Shown here in pieces: positions 17,991 through 28,990 of a stretch of DNA of 64,000 nt (its first letter is position 1; each line of letters opens with the position of its first letter). Under the pieces are notes generated by a model, which worked only from the letters and a program-made list of their open reading frames with translations, had not been told where the DNA came from and did not search any database. The DNA is from Caenimonas sp. SL110 (GTDB lineage: Bacteria; Pseudomonadota; Gammaproteobacteria; Burkholderiales; Burkholderiaceae_C). The stretch lies in NCBI RefSeq assembly GCF_001044395.1, contig NZ_JANU01000007.1, positions 117,621 through 181,620 of the forward strand. Direction: 5' to 3'. A program made the translations under genes and the position numbers.

Positions 17991-19216
17991 ATGGCACACG
18001 CCCCGCCTTGAGGCCGCTCGACGACGCGCTGGCTGAATTGCTGGGCCATGCGCGCCAGCTGGAAGGTGTGGAGATGGTGTCCACCTTCGACGCTGACTCA
18101 CGCGTGCTGGTGAGCGATCTGGTCTCGGCGTTGCAGGTGCCGCCGCAGGACAACAGCGCGATGGATGGTTACGCCGTCCGTGTGGCCGAAATCGCTGATG
18201 AAGGCGTCACCCTGCCGGTGAGCCAGCGCATCGCGGCCGGCAACGCTGCGTTGCCGCTTGCCCCCGGCTCGGTTGCCCGCATCTTCACCGGGGCACCCGT
18301 GCCGCCGGGCGCGGACGCGATCGTCATGCAGGAAGACGTCGAGACGGCAGGCGACCAGCAGGTGCGCATCGTGCGGGTCCCTTCAGCGGGCCAGTGGATA
18401 CGCCGCAGCGGAGAAGACGTGACGCGCGGCGCCGTCGTGCTGGCCGCTGGCGAGCGGCTGTCGGCCGGTTCGCTGGGTCTGGCTGCCGGCATCGGCATGC
18501 ACCAGCTCCCGGTCTCGCGCCGACCACGTGTCGCGCTGTTTTCCACGGGCGATGAACTCGTCATGCCCGGCACCATCGCGCCCGAGGCGATGAAGCCCGG
18601 CACGATCTACAACTCGAACCGTTTTTTCCTTTCAACACTCCTTCGCAAGCTGGGGTGTGACGTGACCGACATGGGCATCGTCCCCGACCAGCGCAATGCG
18701 ACCATCGCTGCGCTGCAGGAGGCCTCACGGGCGCACGACCTGATCCTCACAAGTGGGGGCGTGTCGGTGGGCGAAGAAGACCACATCAAGCCAGCGGTCG
18801 AAGCGCTCGGCACGCTCGATCTCTGGCAGATCGCCATCAAACCCGGAAAGCCCTTCGCATACGGCAAGGTCGGCGCTGCGCATTTCATGGGCCTGCCCGG
18901 CAATCCGGTCTCCAGCTTCGTCACCTTCTTGCTGCTGGTGCGTCCTTTCCTGCTCAAGCTGCAGGGGGCCACGCAGATTGCGCCGCGACCGGTGATGGTG
19001 CCAGCGCACTTCAACTGGCCGCGTGCCGACAGGCGCCGCGAATTCCTGCGCGCGCGGCGCAACGATGCGGGCGGCCTGGACCTGTTTCCCAATCAAAGCT
19101 CGGGTGTTCTCACGTCGGTGGTCTGGGGCGACGGTCTCGTGGACACGGCTGCCGGTCGCACGATCGCGCATGGCGATCTCGTTGCCTTCATCCCGTTTTC
19201 GGACCTGCTGGCATGA
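17987..19216 (+). CDS. moeA: Molybdopterin molybdenumtransferase MoeA
   Basis: MoeA of 409 residues inserts molybdate into adenylated molybdopterin. Visible signatures are PPQDNSAMDGYAVR, GSVARIFTGAPVPPGADAIV, LFSTGDELVMPG and the MPT-binding ILTSGGVSVGEEDHIKPA, followed by IKPGKPFAYGK and MGLPGNPVSSFVTF. All four MoeA subdomains are present and the length is normal. It overlaps mobB upstream and moaD downstream by 4 bases each. Confidence 0.96.
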   Translation: MNGTRPALRPLDDALAELLGHARQLEGVEMVSTFDADSRVLVSDLVSALQVPPQDNSAMDGYAVRVAEIADEGVTLPVSQRIAAGNAALPLAPGSVARIFTGAPVPPGADAIVMQEDVETAGDQQVRIVRVPSAGQWIRRSGEDVTRGAVVLAAGERLSAGSLGLAAGIGMHQLPVSRRPRVALFSTGDELVMPGTIAPEAMKPGTIYNSNRFFLSTLLRKLGCDVTDMGIVPDQRNATIAALQEASRAHDLILTSGGVSVGEEDHIKPAVEALGTLDLWQIAIKPGKPFAYGKVGAAHFMGLPGNPVSSFVTFLLLVRPFLLKLQGATQIAPRPVMVPAHFNWPRADRRREFLRARRNDAGGLDLFPNQSSGVLTSVVWGDGLVDTAAGRTIAHGDLVAFIPFSDLLA

Positions 19217-19464
19217 AGCTCACCGTGCGCTACTTCGCGTCGATCCGCGAGGCCCTCGGCAAGGGCAGCGAAGTTGTGGAAACCGAAGCGCAAAGCGTCG
19301 ATGCGCTGCGGCAGATGCTGATTGCGCGCGGCGATGCGTATGCGCAAAGCCTCGCGCGGGGCAAAGCCGTGCGCGTCGCGATCGACAAGGTCATGGCCAG
19401 CGACTCGGACCCCCTGCACGAAGGGTGCGAAGTGGCTTTCTTCCCGCCCGTCACCGGAGGCTGA
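19213..19464 (+). CDS. moaD: Molybdopterin synthase sulfur carrier subunit MoaD
   Basis: MoaD is an 83-residue ubiquitin-like protein whose C-terminal Gly-Gly becomes a thiocarboxylate and donates sulfur to form molybdopterin. The sequence starts MKLTVRYFASIREALGKGSE and ends EVAFFPPVTGG, exactly the expected tail. It is expressed together with its partner MoaE, which starts 2 bases later. Confidence 0.96.
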   Translation: MKLTVRYFASIREALGKGSEVVETEAQSVDALRQMLIARGDAYAQSLARGKAVRVAIDKVMASDSDPLHEGCEVAFFPPVTGG

Positions 19465-19466
19465 CC

Positions 19467-19940
19467 GTGGCTGCGCGCGTCTCCATCCAGGCCCAGGATT
19501 TCAACCTCGCAGATGAGGTGGTGGCGCTTCGGTCTGGCGACAAGCGGGTGGGGGCGGTGTGCAGCTTCATCGGCACGGTGCGCGATCGCAATGACGGCGA
19601 CAGCGTGAGCTCGATGGAGCTGGAGCACTACCCGGGCATGACCGAGCAGGCCATCGAAGCCATGATCGACCAGGCGCATGAGCGTTTCGATATCTTCGGC
19701 GCAAGGGTGATCCACCGCATCGGCCTGCTGGCACCGCTCGACCAGATCGTCCTGGTGGCCGTGACGTCCGCGCACCGGGGCGAAAGCTTCAGGGCCTGCG
19801 AGTTTTTGATGGATTACCTCAAAACACAGGCACCGTTCTGGAAGAAAGAGCAGACCCCCGCAGGTGCGCGATGGGTCGATGCGCGCGTTGCAGATGATGC
19901 GGCGCTCGCCAAATGGGGCATTGCCAGGCCCAACGCCTGA
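19467..19940 (+). CDS. moaE: Molybdopterin synthase catalytic subunit MoaE, GTG start
   Basis: MoaE of 157 residues is the large subunit that transfers sulfur from MoaD to precursor Z. Diagnostic blocks are GAVCSFIGTVRDRNDGDSVS, LEHYPGMTEQAIEAM, VTSAHRGESFRACEFLMDYL and KTQAPFWKKEQTPAG, which includes the catalytic Lys region. The frame runs far upstream inside moeA/moaD, but GTG 19467 follows GGAGG at the correct distance and starts the fold. It ends the operon that began with the aminotransferase; no clear terminator is seen in the 53 bases after it. Confidence 0.95.
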   Translation: MAARVSIQAQDFNLADEVVALRSGDKRVGAVCSFIGTVRDRNDGDSVSSMELEHYPGMTEQAIEAMIDQAHERFDIFGARVIHRIGLLAPLDQIVLVAVTSAHRGESFRACEFLMDYLKTQAPFWKKEQTPAGARWVDARVADDAALAKWGIARPNA

Positions 19941-19993
19941 GCGACGTTGAGGCAGCATCCAGGCAGCGTCCGGGCGATGCCGGGTAGATAACC

Positions 19994-20554
19994 TTAGTCG
20001 CTTCCCGGCGGCACAAACGCCGCCCGTGCATCGCTTTCCAGCTCGCCATTGAGCAGCTGCAGCAGTTCGATCAATTGCACCTGCTGATCTTTATTGAGTG
20101 GTGAGAGCAGTCGCTTGTAGGCTCTCTCGGCGGGTTTTTGCGCCTGCGCGAGCATCGCTTGGCCCGCAGGGGACAGGGCCACGGAGACATTTCGCCGGTT
20201 GTCCGGTGCGGGGGCGCGCTCCACAAATCCGCGCGACTCCAGGCCGCGCAGGACCCGCAGCACGGTCACCTTGTCGAAACCCAGTGCTCGCGCCAGGCTC
20301 GACTGGCCCAGGCCCGGATGTGACTTGAGCACGGTGAGCACGCCGAACTGGGCGGGTGTCAAGCCCAGTTCCCGGCACTCGTCTTCGAATACCGCTGCCG
20401 AAATCTGGTGAGCGCGGCGCAGCAAGAACCCCGGCCGGACGTACAGGCGCGAGAGCGTTGCGTTGGGTTTGGTGGAACTGGACAAGTTGTGGAGACGGTG
20501 TGCGGCAACCAGATTGACGCTGCAACTCAGCAGCAGGGTCTGGTTAGCATACAA
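19994..20554 (-). CDS. MarR-family transcriptional regulator
   Basis: A winged-helix regulator of up to 186 residues. The fold is seen in ECRELGLTPAQFGVLTVLKS, SLARALGFDKVTVLRVLRGL and the wing ERAPAPDNRRNVSVALSPAG. There is no ATG near the N-terminus: the frame opens with TTG at 20554, and TTG at 20485 (163 residues) is a reasonable alternative since the first 23 residues look unlike MarR proteins. Neither has a convincing ribosome binding site. MarR proteins typically repress a neighbouring gene, but none of the adjacent genes is an obvious target. Confidence 0.85.
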   Translation of the reverse strand: MYANQTLLLSCSVNLVAAHRLHNLSSSTKPNATLSRLYVRPGFLLRRAHQISAAVFEDECRELGLTPAQFGVLTVLKSHPGLGQSSLARALGFDKVTVLRVLRGLESRGFVERAPAPDNRRNVSVALSPAGQAMLAQAQKPAERAYKRLLSPLNKDQQVQLIELLQLLNGELESDARAAFVPPGSD

Positions 20555-20593
20555 ACATCGTGCGGAAAGGCAATGCCTTTGCGCAAATTGACG

Positions 20594-21169
20594 CTAATTG
20601 AGGTAGCGGGGCTTGCGGGGCGATGGATCGTCTTCGGGTACAGCGGCCTCATCGACCAGCGGGTTGCCGAAGGGCTCGCGCCACTGGGATCGCGCCAGCG
20701 CCTGCTCCAGCAAATGCATCAGGCCCTGCATCAGCTTGGGTTCCATCTCCATCTGGAAACTGCGGGGCGTCTGTGCATGGGCAGTGCGCTCGTTGAAACC
20801 CAGGCGAAGGCGGCCGTTTGGCAGCGGCGACGCTTCCACATCTGTCACCAGCAACGGCTCCTCGCCCAGCGGCAATTGCGCCTGCTGTTCCTTGTAGGGC
20901 GTGTCGAAGTCCGCGTCTTTCAGGAATTCTTCCTTTCGGAAGTCGGCCAGCATCTGCTTGAGGCCCTCGTCGGCTGTTTCCAGCGAAGTGCCTGCGGATT
21001 CGAGCTTGAGCAAATGCCGGGTCAACAGCTTGCTCAGGAGCGGCCAGAGCCCCAGCATGAGCCGCCGGGTCAGCCACAGCCGCATCTCTTCAGACGCGTC
21101 GGTATTGATACGCGCGAGGATGCGGTCCTGCTCGGCGATATAGGTGACCGAGAGCTGATGAATCTTCAT
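20594..21169 (-). CDS. Conserved protein of unknown function
   Basis: This 191-residue protein begins MKIHQLSVTYIAEQDRILAR and contains LWLTRRLMLGLWPLLSKLLT near residue 30, then an acidic and charged central part and a basic C-terminus (PSPRKPRYLN). No membrane segment, signal peptide or catalytic motif is convincing. I do not recognise the family. Coding quality is good, and the gene is divergent from clpB with only about 100 bases between them, so the two may share a control region. Confidence 0.7.
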   Translation of the reverse strand: MKIHQLSVTYIAEQDRILARINTDASEEMRLWLTRRLMLGLWPLLSKLLTRHLLKLESAGTSLETADEGLKQMLADFRKEEFLKDADFDTPYKEQQAQLPLGEEPLLVTDVEASPLPNGRLRLGFNERTAHAQTPRSFQMEMEPKLMQGLMHLLEQALARSQWREPFGNPLVDEAAVPEDDPSPRKPRYLN

Positions 21170-21217
21170 GTTGTTTGATTCTAGTCAGCCCGGGGTCACA
21201 CCGGAAGCTTGCGCACC

Positions 21218-21243
21218 CTTGAAAACCGGGTGGCCGGACCTAA
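21218..21243 (+). promoter_or_regulatory. Probable heat-shock (sigma-32) promoter of clpB
   Basis: CTTGAAA at 21218-21224 is an exact match to the sigma-32 -35 element. About 13-14 bases later comes GACCTAA, a weaker match to the CCCCAT-type -10. The clpB ATG lies 25 bases after the end of this element, with AGGAGA as ribosome binding site. ClpB is a standard heat-shock gene, which supports the reading. Confidence 0.6.
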
Positions 21244-21267
21244 GCTGGTGCTCAGGAGAACATTGCC

Positions 21268-23910
<2,643 letters not shown>

Positions 23911-23915
23911 GATCA

Positions 23916-24022
23916 CCCTCACCCCGACCCTCTCCCGCATGCGGGAGAGGGAGTGGGCACCTTCCTGGCTGCGCGCGCGTCTTGCCCCCTCTCCCCCGAG
24001 AGGGAGAGGGCTGGGGTGAGGG
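23916..24022. repeat. Long palindromic repeat between convergent clpB and frmA
   Basis: Outer arms of 21 bases at 23916-23936 and 24002-24022 (CCCTCACCCC...CTCTCCC type) are inverted with 19 of 21 positions matching. Inside the left half is a perfect 24-base palindrome at 23928-23951, and the right half contains another CT/GA-rich hairpin. It resembles common intergenic repeats of proteobacteria and probably also acts as a bidirectional terminator, although it lacks a T run. Confidence 0.8.
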
Positions 24023-24032
24023 CAGGCGGCCT

Positions 24033-25139
24033 CTAGAAAACCACCACCGACCGGATCGACTCTCCCGATTTCATCAAATCAAACCCCTTGTTGATGTCTT
24101 CCAGCTTCAGGGTGTGCGTGATGAGGTCGTCGATGTTGAGCTTGCCTTCCATGTACCAGTCGACGATCTTCGGAACGTCGGTGCGGCCCCTCGCACCACC
24201 GAACGCCGAACCCCGCCAGTGACGACCTGTCACCAGCTGGAAGGGCCGGGTGCTGATCTCCGCGCCGGCCGGCGCAACGCCGATGATGATGCTCTGGCCC
24301 CAGCCCTTGTGGCAGCACTCCAGGGCCTGGCGCATCGTGGTGGTGTTGCCGATGCATTCAAAACTGTAATCAGCCCCGCCGTCGGTGAGCTGCACGATCG
24401 CATCGACGATGGAAGGGTGGTCCTTCGGGTTGAGGAAGTGCGTCATGCCGAACTTGCGGGCCATCGCTTCGCGCTCGGGGTTCAGGTCCACGCCGATGAT
24501 CTTGTCCGCGCCGACCATGCGCGCGCCCTGGATCACGTTCAGGCCGATGCCGCCCAGGCCGAACACGACAACGTTCGCGCCGGCTTCGACCTTGGCGGTA
24601 TAGATCACCGCGCCCACACCGGTCGTCACGCCGCAGCCGATGTAGCAAACCTTGTCGAAGGGCGCGTCGCTGCGAATCTTTGCCATCGCGATTTCCGGCG
24701 CGACGATGTAGTTGCTGAAAGTAGACGTGCCCATGTAGTGAAGCACCGGCTTGCCGTTGAGCGAAAAGCGCGAAGTGCCGTCCGGCATCAGGCCCTTGCC
24801 TTGCGTGCCGCGGATCAGCTGGCACAGGTTGGTCTTGCGCGAGAGGCAGAACTTGCACTGACGGCATTCGGGCGTGTACAGCGGAATGACGTGATCGCCC
24901 GGCTTGAGCGAGGTGACCCCGGGACCAACGTCGACAACCACACCGGCACCTTCGTGTCCCAGCACCGCCGGGAACAGGCCTTCCGGGTCGGCGCCCGACA
25001 GCGTGAAGTAGTCGGTGTGGCAGATGCCGGTGGCCTTGATTTCCACCAGCACCTCGCCGGCGCGTGGGCCCTCGAGGTCGAGTTCTTCAATCGTGAGCGG
25101 CTGGCCCGCCTGCCACGCTACAGCGGCACGTGTTTTCAT
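24033..25139 (-). CDS. frmA: S-(hydroxymethyl)glutathione dehydrogenase / class III alcohol dehydrogenase
   Basis: This 368-residue zinc enzyme oxidises the formaldehyde-glutathione adduct with NAD and can also reduce S-nitrosoglutathione. Ligands and signatures are [25 protein letters not shown], the structural-zinc cluster [15 protein letters not shown], and the NAD-binding [18 protein letters not shown] 25139 follows AAGGAG; the frame open to 25226 is not used. Usually an S-formylglutathione hydrolase gene (frmB) is adjacent, but none is present here. Confidence 0.96.
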   Translation of the reverse strand: MKTRAAVAWQAGQPLTIEELDLEGPRAGEVLVEIKATGICHTDYFTLSGADPEGLFPAVLGHEGAGVVVDVGPGVTSLKPGDHVIPLYTPECRQCKFCLSRKTNLCQLIRGTQGKGLMPDGTSRFSLNGKPVLHYMGTSTFSNYIVAPEIAMAKIRSDAPFDKVCYIGCGVTTGVGAVIYTAKVEAGANVVVFGLGGIGLNVIQGARMVGADKIIGVDLNPEREAMARKFGMTHFLNPKDHPSIVDAIVQLTDGGADYSFECIGNTTTMRQALECCHKGWGQSIIIGVAPAGAEISTRPFQLVTGRHWRGSAFGGARGRTDVPKIVDWYMEGKLNIDDLITHTLKLEDINKGFDLMKSGESIRSVVVF

Positions 25140-25226
25140 GGAATCTCCTTGTCGTGCGATCCTAGCGTGGTCGCTGGTGATGCGCTCATTCCTGCATAAG
25201 AAGGCCCGCGCCATAATCCGCATCAC

Positions 25227-25532
25227 ATGACTACCTTGATCTCTTTCGTGCTTCGTGTGCTGCTATTGGTGGCTGGCCTTGCCTCGGCCGCAGTGATCGC
25301 GCTGGGTGCTGTTGTCGTGCTCGCGATCTGGGCGATGCGGGCGACGTGGTCCAGGCTCACCGGGCGCCCCACGAAGCCATTCGTGTTTCGCGTCAATCCG
25401 CGCCAGGGGTTCGACCGCATGTACCGTGGCGCAGGCCAATCGGGTCAGGGCAGCCGCACGCCGCGAGCCGACTCGGTGCCCACTGCACGCAAGATCCCCG
25501 ACGTGACCGACGTCGAGCCCAAGCCACGCTGA
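25227..25532 (+). CDS. Small membrane protein of unknown function
   Basis: This 101-residue protein has one long or two short hydrophobic segments at residues about 5-38 ([20 protein letters not shown] onward), followed by a basic, polar tail ([20 protein letters not shown], then Ser/Arg/Pro-rich to the end). The tail is probably cytoplasmic and disordered. It is divergent from frmA. No function can be assigned. Confidence 0.65.
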   Translation: MTTLISFVLRVLLLVAGLASAAVIALGAVVVLAIWAMRATWSRLTGRPTKPFVFRVNPRQGFDRMYRGAGQSGQGSRTPRADSVPTARKIPDVTDVEPKPR

Positions 25533-25584
25533 CGCGTCAAAACCGGCCTCGCGCTAGGATGGCGGCTCCACATGAGGAGTCACC

Positions 25585-25890
25585 ATGCCCAAAGGCTACT
25601 GGATCGCACGCGTCGATGTTCACGACGCCGAGCAATACGGCAAATACGTCGCAGCCAACAAGAAGCCGTTTGCCGAGTACGGCGCCAGGTTCATCGTGCG
25701 CGGCGCCCCTTTCGAGAACCCCGAAGGCGGATCTCGCGCACGCAATGTGGTGATTGAATTTCCGAGCTACCAGGCTGCGCTCGACTGCTACCACTCACCC
25801 GGCTACCAGGCGGCGAAGGCCCTGCGTGCGAACGCAGGAATCGGCGACATCGTCATCATCGAAGGCTACGACGGGCCGCAGCCCGGATGA
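25585..25890 (+). CDS. DUF1330 family protein
   Basis: This 101-residue protein belongs to DUF1330, a ferredoxin-like alpha/beta-barrel family. The start MPKGYWIARVDVHDAEQYGK, the middle FPSYQAALDCYHSPGYQAAK and the end DIVIIEGYDG are typical. GAGGAG precedes the ATG. The family has no settled function, though its fold resembles that of small monooxygenases and dimeric binding proteins. Confidence 0.9.
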   Translation: MPKGYWIARVDVHDAEQYGKYVAANKKPFAEYGARFIVRGAPFENPEGGSRARNVVIEFPSYQAALDCYHSPGYQAAKALRANAGIGDIVIIEGYDGPQPG

Positions 25891-26007
25891 GCTGGTGCGG
25901 GCATGTGACCGATAAGAAAAAACTTTTCAATCCGAAAGGTCAGGTGCTCGTTTTGGCCTGATTCGCGAGGCCATACTCGGGCTCCAAAAACCCAGGAGAT
26001 CCTTCGC

Positions 26008-26145
26008 ATGAACCTCGTTCCCCATATCGGCCCCATTGCTGCACTTGTCGCCGGCGTGCTCATCCTTGTGATGCCCAAGCTGCTCAACTACATCGTCGCG
26101 ATCTACCTGATCGTGATTGGCGCCGTGGGTCTGTTCGGCCGGTAA
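26008..26145 (+). CDS. DUF3096 membrane microprotein (45 residues)
   Basis: This very short gene encodes 45 residues starting MNLVPHIGPIAALVAGVLIL and ending IGAVGLFGR. It is almost entirely hydrophobic, with two segments separated by MPKLLNY, the typical DUF3096 layout. CAGGAG lies 7 bases upstream of the ATG. The protein should sit in the inner membrane; its function is not known. It is easily missed because of its length. Confidence 0.85.
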   Translation: MNLVPHIGPIAALVAGVLILVMPKLLNYIVAIYLIVIGAVGLFGR

Positions 26146-26163
26146 GCCCGATTCAGGGCTGCA

Positions 26164-26940
26164 TCAAGGCTGGGTTGTGTGCAGGGCGTAGAGTTTTTGC
26201 ATGCCACCCAGCCAGCGGTCATAGTCCTGCGCCTTGTTCAGGAAGTATTTGGCGACTTCCGGATGCGGCAACACCAGGAATTTTTCTTCACGCATCGTTT
26301 CCAGCACATCGGCGGCAACCTGCTCCGCCGACAGCACGCCATTGACCCCGGCTGAGCCCGTGCCGCCCGCCGTCATCGCGGTCTGGACCGATTGCGGGCA
26401 CAGGCAGGACACCTTCACACCCTTCTTGCCATAGGCAATGCGAAGCCATTCGGCAAATGCAACGGCCGCGTGCTTTGTCACGCCGTAAGGCGCGCTCTCC
26501 ACGATATTGAGAAGGCCGGCGGCCGAGGCGGTGACCACGAAGTAGCCCTCGCCGCGTTCCACCATCTCGGGCACCACGGCACGCGCGGCCCAGACGTGCG
26601 CCATGCCGTGCACCTGCCACATCTTGTCCCACAGCGCGTCTTCCAGCTCGATCCCGCCCATGCGGCCCAGGATGCCGGCGTTGGACATATAGATGTCGAC
26701 CTGCCCGAACCGGGCACGCGTCGCCGCCACCAGAGCCTGGATGTCGGCTTCGACGCTCACGTCGCATCGCACCGCCATGGCTGACGCGCCAATGCCCTGC
26801 GCAACTGCCTGCGCCAGCGACTCGTTCAAGTCGGCAACAACAACCCCGCGCGCACCACCGGCGGCCAGTGTTCTGGCCAGTGCGGCGCCGATTCCGCTGG
26901 CAGCCCCAGTGACGATTGCGACTTTTCCACGGATGTCCAT
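26164..26940 (-). CDS. Short-chain dehydrogenase/reductase
   Basis: A classical SDR of 258 residues. The NAD(P) motif TGAASGIG is at residues 11-18, the structural NAG at 87-89 and the catalytic Tyr152-X3-Lys156 in PYGVTKHA, with Ser139 completing the triad. Asp37 after the second strand (VVVADLN) suggests NAD rather than NADP. ATG 26940 follows AAGGA. The substrate cannot be inferred; the C-terminus (KAQDYDRWLGGMQKLYALH) suggests the group acting on hydrophobic alcohols, but this is weak. Confidence 0.9.
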   Translation of the reverse strand: MDIRGKVAIVTGAASGIGAALARTLAAGGARGVVVADLNESLAQAVAQGIGASAMAVRCDVSVEADIQALVAATRARFGQVDIYMSNAGILGRMGGIELEDALWDKMWQVHGMAHVWAARAVVPEMVERGEGYFVVTASAAGLLNIVESAPYGVTKHAAVAFAEWLRIAYGKKGVKVSCLCPQSVQTAMTAGGTGSAGVNGVLSAEQVAADVLETMREEKFLVLPHPEVAKYFLNKAQDYDRWLGGMQKLYALHTTQP

Positions 26941-27135
26941 GAGGTGTCCTTTTTGATGTGGCGCTGAGTATGAACCGGCGGGCACGGGGGCCCGAGGCAC
27001 GAAGGCGACAGCGCAAACCGCAAGGGCTGTCGGCCTGCATTCCCACACGCCGAGATATACGTCGTCCTACGCGCAGCGGCCCGCCAAACGGTGAATATCT
27101 CCCCAACCAAATTCTGCTTTCAACGGAGACCCGAC

Positions 27136-27561
27136 ATGAACGTAAAAGACGACCTCGACGTGGAAACTGTGACAGTGGCCGGCCGGGTCGATCCCAGCGC
27201 GGAAGAGATGTACTGGGAGCGCGAATACTTCCGCCAGCAGTACTACACCCCAGGGCTGGACTACGAAGATTTCGCGCCCGCTTACTGCGTGGGCTATATC
27301 GGCTACGCCCAGTACGGGGGCAGCTTTGAGGACGCAGAAAAGTCACTGATCTCCAACTGGGTGCGTATCAAGGGCGACTCGCGCCTGTCGCTGGACCAGG
27401 CCCTGCAGGCGGTTCGCGCTGCCTGGATGCGCATGGAAGAGCGCAATACCCAGTTCGTGGCCGTGCACAACGAATCGATGGTGCGCAAGCTGCGCCGGCT
27501 TCGTGTTCGCATGCCCGCCCGGTTGCCCTCAATGAAGATCCACGCCCCGGTGCTTCGTTGA
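27136..27561 (+). CDS. Conserved protein of unknown function with aromatic-rich motif
   Basis: This 141-residue protein contains a conspicuous aromatic block, YWEREYFRQQYYTPGLDYED followed by FAPAYCVGYIGY, at about residues 27-58. Similar blocks occur in uncharacterised proteobacterial proteins, often encoded near stress genes. A helical middle part (LISNWVRIKGDSRLSLDQAL) and a basic tail (RKLRRLRVRMPARLP) follow. ATG 27136 has GGAG upstream and is preferred to 27091. A terminator follows 24 bases after the stop. Function unknown. Confidence 0.75.
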   Translation: MNVKDDLDVETVTVAGRVDPSAEEMYWEREYFRQQYYTPGLDYEDFAPAYCVGYIGYAQYGGSFEDAEKSLISNWVRIKGDSRLSLDQALQAVRAAWMRMEERNTQFVAVHNESMVRKLRRLRVRMPARLPSMKIHAPVLR

Positions 27562-27585
27562 CCTGAAAAGTCTTTGGAAAGTGAG

Positions 27586-27609
27586 AGCGCGGCCCCGGCC
27601 GCGCTTTTT
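27586..27609 (+). terminator. Intrinsic terminator
   Basis: AGCGCGGCC and GGCCGCGCT form a 9-base-pair hairpin with a 2-base loop, followed by TTTTT. It ends the transcript of the aromatic-motif protein. Confidence 0.92.
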
Positions 27610-27656
27610 GCTGCCCGCACGGACAGCGACGATTCAAAGGGGGTCTGAGCCAGGCC

Positions 27657-27681
27657 GAAAAAAAAGGGGGCATCGCCCCCG
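27657..27681 (-). terminator. Intrinsic terminator of the small-gene pair
   Basis: On the minus strand GGGGGC, loop, and GCCCCC are followed by a run of eight T residues. It sits directly after the stop of the 62-residue gene and supports that the two small minus-strand genes are expressed. Confidence 0.85.
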
Positions 27682-27683
27682 TG

Positions 27684-27872
27684 TCAGTCGACGGCAGCGC
27701 CGCCCGGCAAGCCGTCTCGCAACGGGATGTCGTCGATCTCGGCTGGGTGAACCTGGCGCTTGCGCAGCATCGCCTCGAATGCAGTGTCCGCGCCGGAACC
27801 GCTACGGGGCTCGACAGGGGCGCAGGGCGCGTTGGAACCTGTGGCCTTGGGGTTGGGGTCGTTGGGATTCAT
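27684..27872 (-). CDS. Small hydrophilic protein, second gene of a coupled pair
   Basis: This 62-residue protein starts MNPNDPNPKATGSNAPCAP and ends AEIDDIPLRDGLPGGAAVD. It is acidic, polar and probably unstructured at the N-terminus, with a short helical piece (TAFEAMLRKRQVHPAEIDD). Its ATG overlaps the stop of the upstream small gene (ATGA), and a terminator follows, so it looks like a genuine gene. No family is recognised. Confidence 0.6.
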   Translation of the reverse strand: MNPNDPNPKATGSNAPCAPVEPRSGSGADTAFEAMLRKRQVHPAEIDDIPLRDGLPGGAAVD

Positions 27873-28063
27873 TGTCCGTGGCTCCCGCCTGCGGCGTCAT
27901 CAGCTTCGCCCGTCTGGTGACGCTGCTGGCTTTGCGAGATCATGTGGGCCATTGCGCTGGCCGCACCCTCACCGGAATGACCCCCATCACCGTGCTCGCC
28001 GGCCTGGTTCTGGTCTTGTGATCCCTTCTCTTCTTTCTGGTCTTTTTGACCGTTCTTGCTCAT
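27869..28063 (-). CDS. Small charged protein, first gene of a coupled pair
   Basis: This 64-residue protein starts MSKNGQKDQKEEKGSQDQNQ and is rich in Gln, Glu, Lys, Gly and His, which suggests an intrinsically disordered or stress-type protein. ATG 28063 follows TGGAG at good distance; the frame open to 28108 lacks such a site. The gene overlaps the next one by 4 bases. No family is recognised. Confidence 0.6.
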   Translation of the reverse strand: MSKNGQKDQKEEKGSQDQNQAGEHGDGGHSGEGAASAMAHMISQSQQRHQTGEADDAAGGSHGQ

Positions 28064-28207
28064 GGTGGCTCCAGGAAAAATGTGCTGCGACAGCGCTCTG
28101 CCGCTCAATCCATATTTTCTTGAAGCCCGTCAAACTCGACGGTCGGAACACGGCTGAGGTGCCCGTAGGAAATTTCTGATGGCTCGCGTCGAGCCATCTC
28201 TCACGCC

Positions 28208-28990
<783 letters not shown>

